Positions 49,155-60,493 of a stretch of 64,000 nt of DNA are shown here, piece by piece (positions within the stretch are counted from its first letter, which is position 1; every line of letters begins with the position of its first letter). The position numbers and the translations under genes were made by a program. Location: assembly GCF_037392515.1 (NCBI RefSeq), contig NC_090283.1, forward strand, positions 25,188,249 through 25,252,248, read 5' to 3'. The stretch is from Haliotis asinina (taxonomy: Eukaryota; Mollusca; Gastropoda; Lepetellida; Haliotidae). The notes below the pieces were generated by a model. That model searched no databases. It saw only the letters and a list, made by a program, of their open reading frames with translations, and was not told the DNA's origin.

Positions 49155-50273
49155 TTATTTGAACAATTGAATTTTGTTCTGTGACCCTTTAGGAGCTCTG
49201 CCACTTTGTTGTTTCGAAGCGTCAGGCTTAGGCTTCGGTTTACTTTTAACAGGTGGCTGACTATCAGCTGTCGATTGAGACCTTGAGTGTGACTGAGATG
49301 GTGATGATGATGATTTGTGATCGGAAGAAGACTTTGATGAAGGAGATACGGTCTTTTGTGTATTCTGAGCTGTGTCTGTCTGAGTAGACTGTTCTGAGAT
49401 AGACTGTGGAAGATCAGGAGAGATAGACTGAGGAATATCTGAATTTACCCATGTTAGGTGAGTCTGGCATGAGCTTGACGAAGTTAGTACTGGCGTAGTT
49501 GTTCCTTTTGATAAGGTTTCAGATGTTTTTGTGACAGAGGCGTACGTTTCAGTGTGCTCAGTAGATTGTACAATCTTTCTTGCTTCAGCAAAACTGACGT
49601 TCCTGGAAAATTTGACTTTGTTAATTTCCATTTGCCTTTTCCAAATGGGACATTCTTTCGAAAAGGATGAATGGTTTCCTGAACAGTTTGCACATTTTTT
49701 GTGAATACTGTCACAATCTTCGGTTACATGTGTATTCTCAGCACAGTGAGCACATGTAACAGACAATGTGCAAGTATTAACACCATGTCCGTACTTTTGA
49801 CACTTAAAGCAGCGCAGAGGATTTGGAATATATAAGTCAACATTGAGATTGCAGTAACCTGCTTTGATTGACTTTGGAGGTGTTGGAGCTGAAAATGAAA
49901 ACAGATATGTGTTGGTTTGGACAGTCACATTATTTTTCCGTGTTGTGAAACGTTTGACGAAAGATACTCCTTGATCTTTCATCTCGGACATTATATCGAG
50001 CTCAGTCATGTCTGCTAGAAGACGCTCACAGTCTCGAACTATGCCTGTGCTTGTATTCAGTGTTCTGTGGGCAGAAACTAATACCGGGACTCCGACAAAC
50101 ATATCAGTTGATAATAGGTTGGTAGCTTGTTGTTTTCTGCTACATTCAATCAGCAGTGAACCTGATCGCAAGCGTTTGATATCTTTTACCTCACCTGCAT
50201 TGCCAGAGATACCTTTTGAAATTGCAAAGGGATTTAATTTTAAAGGAGTCTTGTCAAGGGTCTCAATAATCAA
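49155..50273 (-). CDS. LINE copy B ORF1, zinc-knuckle RNA-binding protein
   Basis: A 372-residue frame. The N-terminal half contains an RRM-like or conserved gag-type region (LNPFAISKGISGNAGE, RSGSLLIECSR). Three zinc knuckles follow: CFKCQKYGHGVNTC, CAHCAENTHVTEDC and CANCSGNHSSFSKEC. A Ser/Pro/Thr/Lys-rich tail closes it. ORF1 proteins of I-type LINEs bind element RNA into ribonucleoprotein particles. The original start is probably near 50368 (MDYQTPNKK), as in copy A (MEYQTPSKQ). A frameshift in an A-rich run separates it from this frame. Confidence 0.82.
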   Translation of the reverse strand: MIIETLDKTPLKLNPFAISKGISGNAGEVKDIKRLRSGSLLIECSRKQQATNLLSTDMFVGVPVLVSAHRTLNTSTGIVRDCERLLADMTELDIMSEMKDQGVSFVKRFTTRKNNVTVQTNTYLFSFSAPTPPKSIKAGYCNLNVDLYIPNPLRCFKCQKYGHGVNTCTLSVTCAHCAENTHVTEDCDSIHKKCANCSGNHSSFSKECPIWKRQMEINKVKFSRNVSFAEARKIVQSTEHTETYASVTKTSETLSKGTTTPVLTSSSSCQTHLTWVNSDIPQSISPDLPQSISEQSTQTDTAQNTQKTVSPSSKSSSDHKSSSSPSQSHSRSQSTADSQPPVKSKPKPKPDASKQQSGRAPKGSQNKIQLFK

Positions 50274-50970
50274 AAAACGTGGCCAGTGATCAATTTGTAT
50301 ACAGGGTCGATGTTGATCATCATTTTCCAGTTGACGTTTTGTTTTTTGTTAGGGGTTTGGTAATCCATGATTATTGGTATATTGGTTCGTCATCCGAGCT
50401 CCCCACCCACCACGGAGAATCACAAGGACAATGCTAAAGCAAGCGGGCCTCCAGCTTACAGCACCAAGGATACTCGGATGATATACTCCAGCAGAAACAT
50501 TAAAAATATTAACAGTTCCACCAGATTGGCCCATGAGCCACCGCCTTCTGGGCATAAGACTCTAGGCAAAGTTCATGTAATCAAAAATCAAGTCAAATAA
50601 TATTCTATGAACAAAGGGGGCCAACACTAAAATGAAAACAATTCCAAATCAAATTCTGTGCAATGACATAAAATCCATGTACAGGGCTTGGCATGACCAG
50701 CCGATTGGTTGAACCGGGCCCATTCAACCACCCGTCTAGGTGAAGTCAGGGCCGAAGTGGTGTGTTGAGCAATAGGAACACTGGTCCTGCTCCCATTGCC
50801 CTCAACCACCAGGATCCCCTCCTCCACCAACACAGGGCCGCAACCCACGGCAAACGGGTTGGTGGACCAAATATCCCCCCGGGTCAACTACGGGGGTGTC
50901 GGCGAGCTCTTAGCATTACCCAGCACCCACCACGAGGAGGTGGCTCGCCACGGGTGCCAATCTGACCTTG

Positions 50971-51480
50971 TAATCTGTGGCCAAGAGTGTTGACGTGCGG
51001 GGCCACGAATCAACAGAATAGATTAGTCAAGCCTGTTTGTCTTAATCCGAAAGCATATACTGATGTTTATGCGGAAAACCGCTAACCTAATTGATTACTG
51101 CTGTGCGTGGTGCCTATAGGCGGTGTTTACGTTCGTAGTGATATTTTTTGTTTCGCTACTGCGGATGGGGGATGTATATTGTTTAAGGAAAGGATTATGT
51201 TTGTCTAGAAACTGGTGTTGTTTTGAGGTCCTCATTCTATTCCTTTCTGGCATGCTCAGATCGTTTGTGGGGGTAAAATAGAATGTTTGTGAGAACTGTC
51301 TCATTTTGGGTGTGCACCGTCAGAGTTCTCTGTGGTTCAGCAGCTCATGGTTTTGTGATATCGAGGATGTCTATAGTCAATAGTTGTGCTGTGAATGTTG
51401 CTGTTGTCCGGAGTAGGTTTTCTTCTGGAGTGGTTGTCTCCTTAATTGGCAAAAGAACAAAATCTATTTTAGTGCCACAT
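50971..51480 (+). other. SDR copy C intron 1 sequence, right of LINE B
   Basis: 'gatgtttatgcggaaaaccgc', 'cagctcatggttttgtgat' and 'gttgctgttgtccggag' match 24100-24760 in SDR copy B intron 1. This supports descent of copies B and C from one duplicated gene, and pins the LINE B insertion to intron 1. Confidence 0.75.
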
Positions 51481-51597
51481 ACTCCACAATGCAATCATTA
51501 ATAAAAGGTATATAAAACATTCTGGACATATACTAAACGTGAACATCCAGCCACCTAAGTCTACAAGACAGTAATTATTATCATTAAAATACACATT

Positions 51598-52413
51598 ATA
51601 AACTCACGTGCAAAAAACTCCTCATGCGTTTTCAAAGCATAAATAACAAATAGCTGAACACATTTCAGTGCCAACGTTTTATATCATGAACATATTGTGT
51701 ATTTAACATGTTGAAAGAATTGAACACAAATACACTTTTGGACAGTTTTACAAGTTGATTGTGGAGTAGTGGTGTTGTGTTCCGGTATCCGATCATCCGT
51801 CAAAACATGAACCACACTGGTGGATGATTAAGACGGCCTAATATCGGGTGTGCCCACCTCGTGACGCAACAAGTGATCTAACATGACGTCGGACTGAGGT
51901 TGTAAGTCGCCCAATCACACGAATAGGGATCTGGCGCCATTCTTCCTGCAAAGCAAGACTCAAGTCCTGCACCGTCAATGGAGGCTGGTCACCTTCGGTC
52001 TGCCACTCCTGGACCTGTCCGCAGTCCTGTCAGTCTGCCTGTAACGTGTCAAAAGTCTACTAATCCTTCGCTTGGAACGTGTTGAAGCATCCCAATAGTT
52101 CGCTCTCTCTGCTCTGAGGTTAATCTCGGCATGTTCTTCCTGTTGAACTGATGTAGCCAATGCTGAAGAACACTTAGGGGTGTGTTTTATACCCCACGAT
52201 CATACGGGTAGTTTTCTGTACATACGGGAAACTTTACTGGTGTAAGTCATTTTTCTTGCAAAGCTCGTGCAACCCATGCATTAATTTGTCATATCATCAC
52301 ACTGAGTGTTCAGGAGAGTGTTCAGGTTCCTGACACTGACTTTTGTTCACGGTCATTTAAAAGTAAATGACAATTAAAGATATTTTGGGGACGTTTCTTT
52401 TGCACGTGAGTTT
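51598..52413 (-). mobile_element. Tc1-like transposon, internally deleted
   Basis: Terminal repeats 'taaactcacgtgcaaaa' at about 51598 and the reverse complement at about 52397-52413 border TA dinucleotides. On the minus strand an N-terminal transposase piece reads SKRRISRLLTRYRQTDRTAD followed by RSRSGRPKVTS, the paired-like DNA-binding domain of Tc1 transposases. No catalytic DDE part is present. It lies in intron 1 of SDR copy C and is non-autonomous. Confidence 0.75.
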
Positions 52414-53234
52414 ATTATTAAAAGAAAACAAGTGAAAGAGTGAAATTTTCTGTGTGTTTTTCCTGGCCTATAATGCCTTTAGAGGCACATAGAACACTCT
52501 GGAATATAAGTTACGTTGCATTTAGGTAATTGTTCTATCTCCAATCAATATTTTGTTATTTTAAGGCTTTTGTCATCAATGTCAGTGATATGTGATGATT
52601 TTTCCGGTTCTACATGACATACTGCATCTCTATACAAAGTTTCAAACAATTGGGTATAACATTCGTCAAACCACAGACATACAAATCTTTAGGGTCGTTT
52701 ATCTCGAAACAAGGTTTTGGGGACTTAGAACACACTGGTTCTCAGGCGACGAAATGATAACCCCTAGGATGCGGTAGGTCTATATTTTCATGAAACCATA
52801 TTCCAATGTACTTATATGCCGTGCACTAATCTTAACAATATTTCAATGGTACAGCGTTGTTATCAGTCATTCGTTTAAGTTATTCGTGTCAAGGTTTGTA
52901 ATAATAATTTACCAAGATACTGAATGGTACATGCATCTGAACACTGGACACCTGTAATCTGGATTCTAATGTCATTAGATACATCACATAAATGAACAAA
53001 TTTCATAATACAAAAGTACATATGAATTCTTAGATCTACCTAAAGGCAACATTTCAAAACATAAGGATGGTAAGTGATCAGATCTGGTACACTGCAGGAG
53101 CAATTTACTGGCAATAGGTCAAGAAATTTATGCATACACACTAACAGATACAGTCTCACACACCAGAACGAACTTCAGCTCTTTGTGTTAAGTTTAAATG
53201 TGTTTAAACTGTGTCAAGTTAATCTTTGTTTCAG
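52414..53234. other. SDR copy C intron 1, distal part
   Basis: AT-rich intronic sequence between the Tc1 fragment and exon 2. No repeat or exon is recognised. Confidence 0.5.
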
Positions 53235-56200
53235 GTTCCAGTTCAGGTATTGGGGCAGGAATTGCCGTAGCGTTTGCAAAGGAGGGAGCCAAGCTGTCCT
53301 TGACTGGTAGGAACCAGAAGAACTTGGAGGAAGTGGTCAAGGACTGCAAGAAGGCGGGATGTCAGGTCAGTAGAAATCATTCAAGAATATCACCACCATC
53401 TTACCCATTAAAGCATAGCCCCAATAGTCAAAGGTGTCACTATTCCTTTGGACTGTGAAAGCTATGTCCAGTTTGCGAACCAGGTCGTGAACTTTCCTCA
53501 CAACCAAATTGAAGAATATTACATTGTTTCGAAATACTATATCGTTATGATGATCAGTTTTCTATTTTAGGATGTTCTCACAAACGTGGGTGACATCACG
53601 CAGGATGACTTCAGAAGGACTCTCGTTGACACAACCAAGAAGAAGTTCGGGAAAATAGATATACTGGTGATTATACTTCGGCTTTTGCTGAATCACTAGA
53701 GGATCTAAAAATAAGTACCGTCTGTAGTATCACGATAGTTGTTCTTGTTTTGATTGTTTGACACTGGAAATGTGATTGTTTAAGGAACGATCCATGCTGT
53801 AGGGATACTGTGAGGTGCATTTACCAAAGCCACCGATTCTGAACACTCGTTCCATTAAATCGCCTCACTGGACAAACACGGGTTTCATTAACATCATCTC
53901 AAACCCCAATATCCATGGGATGCTTATGTTGATCTGATGTGAAACATGGAAGTGTATAGCATAAACACAGATACACTGCAATGAGGACCTAATCAAATAA
54001 ATCACGACAGATTGAAATAAAAACGCATATACTCGTCACATGAAAATTTCAAAGTATTTTATCTTCGGTGAGACGAGCGGACGATTCAACCATAAATAGT
54101 CCATAAAATGTTTGATGGTCAGTGGGTAGTTGATGGATAATACCTTGTCATAAAACGTGCGGGTTTGGGACGTTGCTCATGTTGTCAATCGCCGGGTTTT
54201 ACGGACTCGAATATTTACAATCAGACACGTTTTAGTTGTGTACATAGTATGATGCTACCCAAAACGAAAACAAACAATCTGTGTTTAGGTGAACAATGCG
54301 GGGATCGGAGGCATGAATCAGCTGACATCACTGACCAAAGAAGAGTACGATAAGTTGATGGCTGTAAACGTAGAGGCACCCTTGTTTTTGACACAGTTAG
54401 CTGCACCACATTTAATTGAAACTAAAGGTACCTTTCTATATGAATGTGAATGCATGATTTTTATCCTTTTTGGAATGGTTTATTTTGAAAACAAAGGGAA
54501 GAAACTGTCTAAAGATTTATACACAAAATCAGTTGTTCCTTGGCCTATATGTTGTACCTCCTGGAGAGGTCTTTTCAGTACAAACTGATCATAATTCACA
54601 GATTCAGTGAAAACATTGTGTGTCTTGGGGCTTTGATCAAACATACTGAGTCCAAAAGAAATGACTTTTAAAAACTTATTCTAACAACTGATTCTCAACT
54701 TGTCTACAGGGTCGTAATATGTAAAACATGATATTTCAGCTTTCGTCCTGATGATGTTAATATGTTTGTACATTCACATTAGGATTTAGTTTGATAAGAT
54801 GTTCTTTTTTCAGGAAACGTGGTCAATAATTCGAGTTGCGTCACGTCTATGACTGTGAGTGTAATGCTGACGAATACAAGATGATAGAATACCCTGTGAA
54901 ACTAAACCTCTTTTGTCATGTTTTCACATTAAGAGCTAATGTGAGAACATTAGTGATGGGTGGTTAAAGCTAAAGTCATAGGCAAAAGAAAGTGAACACT
55001 TTATATTTTGTACTAATGGCAAAGTTGTTCAAGTGAATAAAATCTTTTTAGGATGAAACGGTTTGCCCATACTCTGACTAATCATGCGTCCAAACGAAGC
55101 ATGTTGGCTGTGTAGGAGCACGTGGATTAGAGAAAAATGGCATCTCGGAGATTTTGCCAAATGCTTGTCGAGAACTGGTATAAAAAGGTGGGGAATAAGT
55201 GTCCATACATATCAGCTGACAGAAACCAGAATTATGCCACGGCTAACAGCACAAGGGAGAGAGAGGGCCATAGGTATGAGGCAGATTGGTGCCAACAACA
55301 GCCATATTCCAAGGGCCCTGAACACCTGGTACCATTATCAGGGTGTTCCAGCGTAACAATCAAACTGGCAGCACCTAAAACAGGCCACAATGAGGCAGAC
55401 CACGTTTGACGACTCTACAAAGAGACCGCCATCTGCGTACTCTTCATCTACTCTTCAACTGGGTCATCACTGCAACCAAAGCGTCATGAGTCGAGGTAAC
55501 GTACTACGACGTCTGTGTGCAGCAGGTGTCAGACCTCGACATCCTCTGCGCGGAATGGTATCGACCCACAAACAGTATTGTCGTAGATTACAGTGGGCAA
55601 GGCCTGGCTGGTATGAAAATGGCAGCGAGTGTTTTTACAGACGAAAGTCGATTCACCATGTCCCATAATCATGGTCGGGTGCTAGCATAACGTCCCAAAA
55701 AGAAAGACTAGCGCCGAACTGCGTCCAAGAGGTGCATCCTTTTGGAGCATGCGGTTTGATGGTGTGGGGAAGAATTTGTGAGAATCAATCTACACGTATA
55801 TCATAGAACTTGAACGCTCAGAGATAGAGAGATGACATGTTTCAACTCGTGGCAATACCATTTCTTCGCCAGCAAAAAGAGGGAACACTTCTGCAGCCCA
55901 ACAACACCAGGCCCCACACAAGGTGAATTATCCAGAACGTCTTGAATGCCCAGAATACCTAGGTTCTTCCATGGCCAGCACGCTCACCTGACATATACCC
56001 CATAGAGCACTTGTGATCACCCGAATCACAAGCAATCCGACAAGAACTTGCAGACACTCTCAGGAACGAGTGGAATGGCATTCCGAATGACATCATTCGT
56101 CGGCTAACGACATCAATGAGATGGCGAGTCTGGGAGTGTATTTCTGCTAGAGGTGATCACACTCGTTACTGAGGATGTCTAAGCGTCAGCAGAGACTTGA

Positions 56201-56659
56201 AATGACTGAGACGTTCCATTATTGACTGTTGTATCTGTGAACTCCTATGTTATTCCTACCCTTCCATCACATGACAGGTGCTCTTCATCTGTGATGAGTT
56301 TCTCATAGACATGTTGGTGCATTGTCCCAAATGCTGGCTTCACTAAATGCACTATAACATAAGAAACGTATGTTCCGCGTTGATTTTATCGATTATGAAT
56401 AATGATGGTCACTTTCTTTTGCCCAGTAGTTTAGTATCCGTGGCGGCTGTATAGGATTCATCCTTTTAAATATAAATAAATTTAAATATAAATAATTATC
56501 TGTTTACAGTAGGTTAACACGTTGCTTCTAGTATTTTCATATATTATGAAAAAAGTCTTCGACCAAATCTTCCTCGCCTCGCCATGCAGATTCCGGAAGC
56601 TGGTCTTTATGCCATGTCAAAGGCGGCCCTGGACACATTTACAAGATACCTTGCTCACG
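53235..56659 (+). CDS. Short-chain dehydrogenase/reductase copy C, exons 2-6 (partial)
   Basis: Exons 53235-53365, 53571-53666, 54289-54427, 54814-54854 and 56590-56659 have exactly the lengths of exons 2-6 in copy A (131, 96, 139, 41, 70) and keep phase and GT-AG sites. They encode SSSGIGAGIAVAFAKEGAKL, VNNAGIGGMNQLTSLTKEEY, NVVNNSSCVTSM and LYAMSKAALDTF, so cofactor motif and Tyr/Lys pair are intact. Exon 1 is not found in front of it, and the only other exon 1 is copy B's at 23782. Exons 7-9 would lie beyond 64000. A second exon 6 follows at 62029. It may be functional or a pseudogene; intron 5 carries a Tc1 and intron 6 a LINE. Confidence 0.85.
54979..56430 (+). mobile_element. Tc1-like transposon, decayed, SDR copy C intron 5
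   Basis: Ends are 'ggcaaaagaaagtga' at about 54981 and its complement 'tcactttcttttgccc' ending at about 56425. In between, frames shift but carry Tc1 signatures: MPRLTAQGRERAIGMRQIGA (helix-turn-helix), HPLRGMVSTHKQYCRRLQWA and a late 'cgctcacctgacatatacccca' matching the 'SPDxxPIEH' catalytic block. Multiple frameshifts and stops make it inactive. The tandem duplication starts within it at 55055. Confidence 0.8.
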
Positions 56660-56986
56660 GTTAGTTTTTAAACCTTTTCCCTAAAGGCCTACCCCTGTAG
56701 GCTGCTGCAGTTTTTCTGTGGAGCATTTTGTCGAAGGAGAATCCAATGTTCTGAATTCAACACTGTGAGTGACTGAGTGAGTGAGTGAGTGAGTGAGTTA
56801 ATATTGAACGTCACATCGGCAATATTTCAGCCATATCGTGACGAGAACATTTAACACTGAAATGGATGATATATATTTTATAAAAAGTCCTGTCAGCTAA
56901 GGACAGTAAAACAACTAGAACATCACAGTTACCATTTAAAACTAGTGTGGAAAGTTAAATCTAATATCACTATTTGGACAACACAA

Positions 56987-58291
56987 TATAGTATTCCCAG
57001 AAATTATTGAGAATCATGTTGCGTCATGTAACTCATTACGTTTATTAACTTCTGGCGTTTTACTTACATAAACATGTTAAAACATCATCCTTTTACAGTC
57101 TCAGTCTTGTTTTAGTACTTTGTTAGACCTCCTCACTCAGCAACGCATGCCTGAATACGCCTAGGCACACTACCCATCAAAGTTTGTAGGTAATCGTGTG
57201 ACAGGGTATCCCAATATTGGACCACCTCGGCCTTCATATCTTCAATATTTCTCAGTCCCTTTTGGTTTATTCTGTCCTTCATGACTCCCCACACATTCTC
57301 AATTGGGTTTAGGTCTGGGCTGTAACTGGGCCAGTCTAAAACTTGAACATTTTCGCCCGACAGCCACTGTTTTGTGTAGCGCGCAGTGTGTTTTGGGTCA
57401 TTATCATGCTGGAAAATCCAATCATCTTCATAAAATGTTTGTGCTGTCGGAAGAAGGTGACCATTTAGAATGTCAACGTATCTTTCTTTTGTCAAGTTTC
57501 CCGTGAAAACACACAATGGCGTCACTCCGCGAGCCGATATGCCACCCCACATGTGAAACTTCGGGCTATGTTTGGGTCGCTGGTAGATAGGTTTGACAGT
57601 ATCTTTGGTCCAAATTTTCACACAATTAGGGAAAAGCCAAACAGAACTTTCATCCGAAAAGAAAACATTATCCCAATCTTGATTTTCATGAGCCCGACAC
57701 CAGTTTAAACGTTTTTCCTTTTGTGCATCTTTCATCAACGGCGAGGGAATTCCACGTTTTTTCACCCAATTAAGTCTCTGTAATTCCTGCCTAACTGTTT
57801 CATTGCATACCTGAGGACTTCCTCTGCTAACCATTTCATTTCTGATGTTCTCAACACTTTACAATTTGCCCCTACTCACAATCTGCCCAAGTCTTCGGCG
57901 ATCCACAACACTGAATTTCCTAGGCCGACCTGCCCCTGCTTTGTGCTCTATCCCGGTTCCTGTTTGAATATTCTTCAAAGTTCTGTAAACTGTAGACAGA
58001 GGAATACCATGTCTACAAGCTAACACTTTAGCATCAGCCTCACCCCTTTCAAAATCATCTAGAATGAGCTTTCTTTTCTCTCTTGTTGTAAATTCTGCCA
58101 TGGCAACACAGGAAGCCGTCTGCTCAGACAAGGGAGATAACTCTTGACGTAATGAGCTGCCTTCTAAGCCTTCAAGAGTTGTCTCCCTTATTCAGTATGC
58201 TTAGTGCATAGTGAAAGCCCTTTTTCCAATCTTAGCATCATTAGAAAAAAAAACAAAGATTTTCTCAATAATTTCTGGGAACACTGTATAA
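56987..58291 (-). mobile_element. Tc1/mariner transposon (DD34E) nested in LINE copy C
   Basis: Inverted ends share 'ttcccagaaattattgagaa' (left from about 56991; right as reverse complement at about 58263-58283) next to TA dinucleotides. It carries one transposase gene at 57133-58131 (minus strand). The empty site is visible in LINE copy A. The right end keeps a Tc1-like CAGTG border that the left end has partly lost. Confidence 0.9.
57133..58131 (-). pseudogene. Tc1-like transposase with one internal stop
   Basis: Reads MSEQTASCVAMAEFTTREKR from 58131 through a helix-turn-helix region (ACRHGIPLSTVYRTLKNIQ) and a GAGRPRKFS linker (GRPR box). A TAA follows codon 90 at 57859, and the same frame continues SVENIRNE-MVSRGSPQ to 57133. 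The catalytic part has FFSDES, FQHDNDPKHTA and DLNPIENVW, with 34 residues between the second Asp and the Glu (DD34E). Total length of about 332 codons is normal for Tc1. The single stop is shared with the duplicate at 62572-63570, so it arose before that duplication. Confidence 0.9.
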
Positions 58292-58900
58292 AACACGGGC
58301 TATATATCACCAACGACAGAAGGTAGATCACCATACTAGGGGCCATGGGGACTTACAGTACATTTGCTTCCTGCATGAACCCTAGCTGGATTTACATAAT
58401 CCCTTCAGCCGTTAGCAATTCAGGAAATCTAGCCATACATTAAAAAGACAGGTATTCTACGATTAGAAACAATGGAAAGTTTTGATGTACTTTAAATGTT
58501 TTGGGACTTACGTACCCTCTCAGGAGGACAATAATTTTACAGTGCTTTAACCCCCCTCGAGAATATAGCCACTAACACTCTAAGTTACTAATTGAAACGT
58601 CCAAGAATAAAATAGTTATCTATTTACAATTCATTTAGCAAATCTAAGTCTTTTACAAATGCAATAATTAAATGAGAGGTAACATTATTAAAAAGATCCT
58701 TCAAAGTTCGTGAGTTAGAAAATGTATCCCTTGTGATTGAATATTCAGTACAGTCAAGCAGCACATGCTTGACTGTGATTCTTTCATCACAAGGGATACA
58801 AACGGAGGATCTTCACCTTTTAATAGATACTCGTGAGTATACCTCGTATGGCCAATGCGACATCGTCGCATAATGACCTCCTCAAATCTGGACTGACAAC

Positions 58901-60372
58901 CTAAGTAAGTATAACAGATATAAGGTTTTTTGCGTGTAATTTATTGATACCTACCTGGGTATCCCACTTCTTCTGCATCAGATCACGGATATCACAGATT
59001 TGTTGAGTGCTGCCTTGGCAGCAAGAAATGCCTACGTGGCTGGGTAACCAACAAAGGACGATGTCGCACTGGCCAGTAGCAAGATTATTATACAATTCAA
59101 TAATTTCAATTAAAAGTGGATGTTTACAAGAAATATTTTTGATAGCCTGAAGGCAAGAAAGAGAGTCGGAATAGATTATATACTGTTTTTGTTTAGGCTG
59201 TCTTTCAGTATATTTAAGAGCCGTTAGTATGGCGTTTGCTTCAGCTGTAAAAATAGAGCTGCTATCGGGCGTTCTAGTAGATATCGTCCTGGATCCAATG
59301 ACAGTGGCACAAGCCACTGCCTCCCTGACTATGGACCCATTTGTAAATAAGGGTTTGTAATTGCTATATTTATTTTTTGGTTCATAATATTCCTGTTTGT
59401 ATTGTAAGTCATTTGTTTCCGATTTTTAAATGCAGTTAATGCTAGGTCCGCTTGGGGTCTAACCATTTGCCAAGGAGGAGAAGAAAGAAGACGGGATGTT
59501 TTCCAGCTTAATACCAGTTGAAGAAAAAAACGGTTTAATTCTGTGCCCTAGGGGTGGGACCAGAGAAGATTTCTTGTTGTATAAATCTTCATAAAAGGGA
59601 TTGAAGACACAATTAAAGGCAGCGTTAGCTTCATTAGAATATAATTTGGTATTGTATTGTAAAGACAACTTTATACGTCGTTGTTCAAGTGGCGGTTCAT
59701 CGGCCTCAATGTAGAGACTGTCAACAGGTGAAGTACTGAAAGATCAAGACAAAGTCATAGACCTTGGTGATGGATAGAATCCAATAGTTTAAGGTTAGTT
59801 TTGCAGGCTCCACCATAAACGATGGAGCCATAATCAAGTTTTGAACGGGCCAGCGAGCGATATGGGTGTAGGAGGGTAGCTTGATTCCCTCCCCACTTTG
59901 AGTTGGAAACAACTTTCAACAAATCGAGTGCTTTCAGACATTTGACTTTAAGGGACTTGACATGCGGCAAGAAAGTTAAATGGGAATCGAAAATTAAGCC
60001 CAAGAACTTGGCCTCCTTTACAACTTTGATGGGAGTGCCATTTAAAGATAGTTCTGGGTCCTTATGGGGCTTATATTTTTTACAGAAGTGTATGTAATTC
60101 GTTTCGGATTTAGAAAATTTAAAGCCGTTTTCAAGACACCATTTATTTATTTTGTTTAAACATAACTGCAGTTGCCGTTCAATAGTATGCATAATTTTCC
60201 CACGACAAGAAATATTAAAATCATCCACAAATAATGATCCATCAATTGAATCATTTAAAACCTTGGATAAACTATTGATCTTAATGCTGAACAATGTGAC
60301 AGATAAAATACTACCCTTGGGGACACCCTGATCCTGATTGTAATGATCAGACAGGGTAGACCCCACACGCAC
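58901..60372 (-). pseudogene. LINE copy C ORF2 part (RT and RNase H), broken
   Basis: The RT half at 60372-59755 carries VRVGSTLSDHYNQDQGVPKG, SLFVDDFNISCRGK (catalytic FVDD), FSKSETNYIHFC and KFLGLIFDSHLTFLPHVKSL. RNase H at 59317-58901 has AEANAILTAL, IIYSDSLSC and CWLPSHVGIS, then a deletion leading to DLMQKKWDTQVG. Frameshifts and a missing segment in RNase H make it inactive. The endonuclease and ORF1 are lost at the duplication junction. Confidence 0.85.
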
Positions 60373-60493
60373 TTGAAATCTTCTGTCTTCCTTTAAAATA
60401 CCATGCTTCCAGGTCGTATCATAGGCTTTTTCGAGATCAAAGAAAACGTGAGATACAACATGTTGTTTATTAACTATGGCATATGTGACAAAG

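Larger units (their letters stand above)
44941..50958 (-). mobile_element. LINE copy B, I superfamily (Nimb-like), full length
   Basis: Minus-strand element of 6.0 kb. The 9-bp target duplication CTGACCTTG lies at 44932-44940 and 50962-50970. The 3' end is CTCA repeats at 44941-44963 and the 5' end reads 'ggcacccgtggcgagccacc' in sense orientation. It contains ORF1 with three zinc knuckles and ORF2 with endonuclease, RT and RNase H. Several frameshifts interrupt ORF2 and one lies near the start of ORF1. This is the most complete copy in the window and the best template for the family. Confidence 0.92.
55055..60493. repeat. Tandem duplication, unit 1 (5,439 bp)
   Basis: Unit 1 holds most of the decayed Tc1, SDR exon 6, and LINE copy C with its nested Tc1. 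The sequence from 'gaaacggtttgcccat' at 55055 restarts at 60494 with an offset of 5,439. Over the 3,507 bp visible in both units I noticed a single difference (at about 55477 against 60916, 'aaccaaagc' against 'aaccgaagc'). Confidence 0.93.
56765..60493 (-). mobile_element. LINE copy C, I superfamily, interrupted and 5'-cut
   Basis: The 3' end with CTCA repeats is at about 56765-56805, in SDR copy C intron 6. The LINE is interrupted by a Tc1 at 56987-58291: left flank 'gacaacacaatata' and right flank 'taaaacacgggctatatatc' together match the uninterrupted 17800-17815 region of copy A. It continues with RNase H and RT and is cut at 60493 by the tandem-duplication junction. Confidence 0.9.

Noticed and set aside
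53074-53458. Independent short genes over SDR copy C exon 2
   Set aside because: Conserved sequence is limited to 53235-53365, bounded by AG and GT and equal in length to exon 2 of copy A.
23782-56659. Copies B and C as one gene, exon 1 at 23782 splicing to exon 2 at 53235
   Set aside because: Phases allow it, but copy B has its own exons 7 and 8 in between and copy C has its own intron 1 sequence. Two gene copies explain the layout better.
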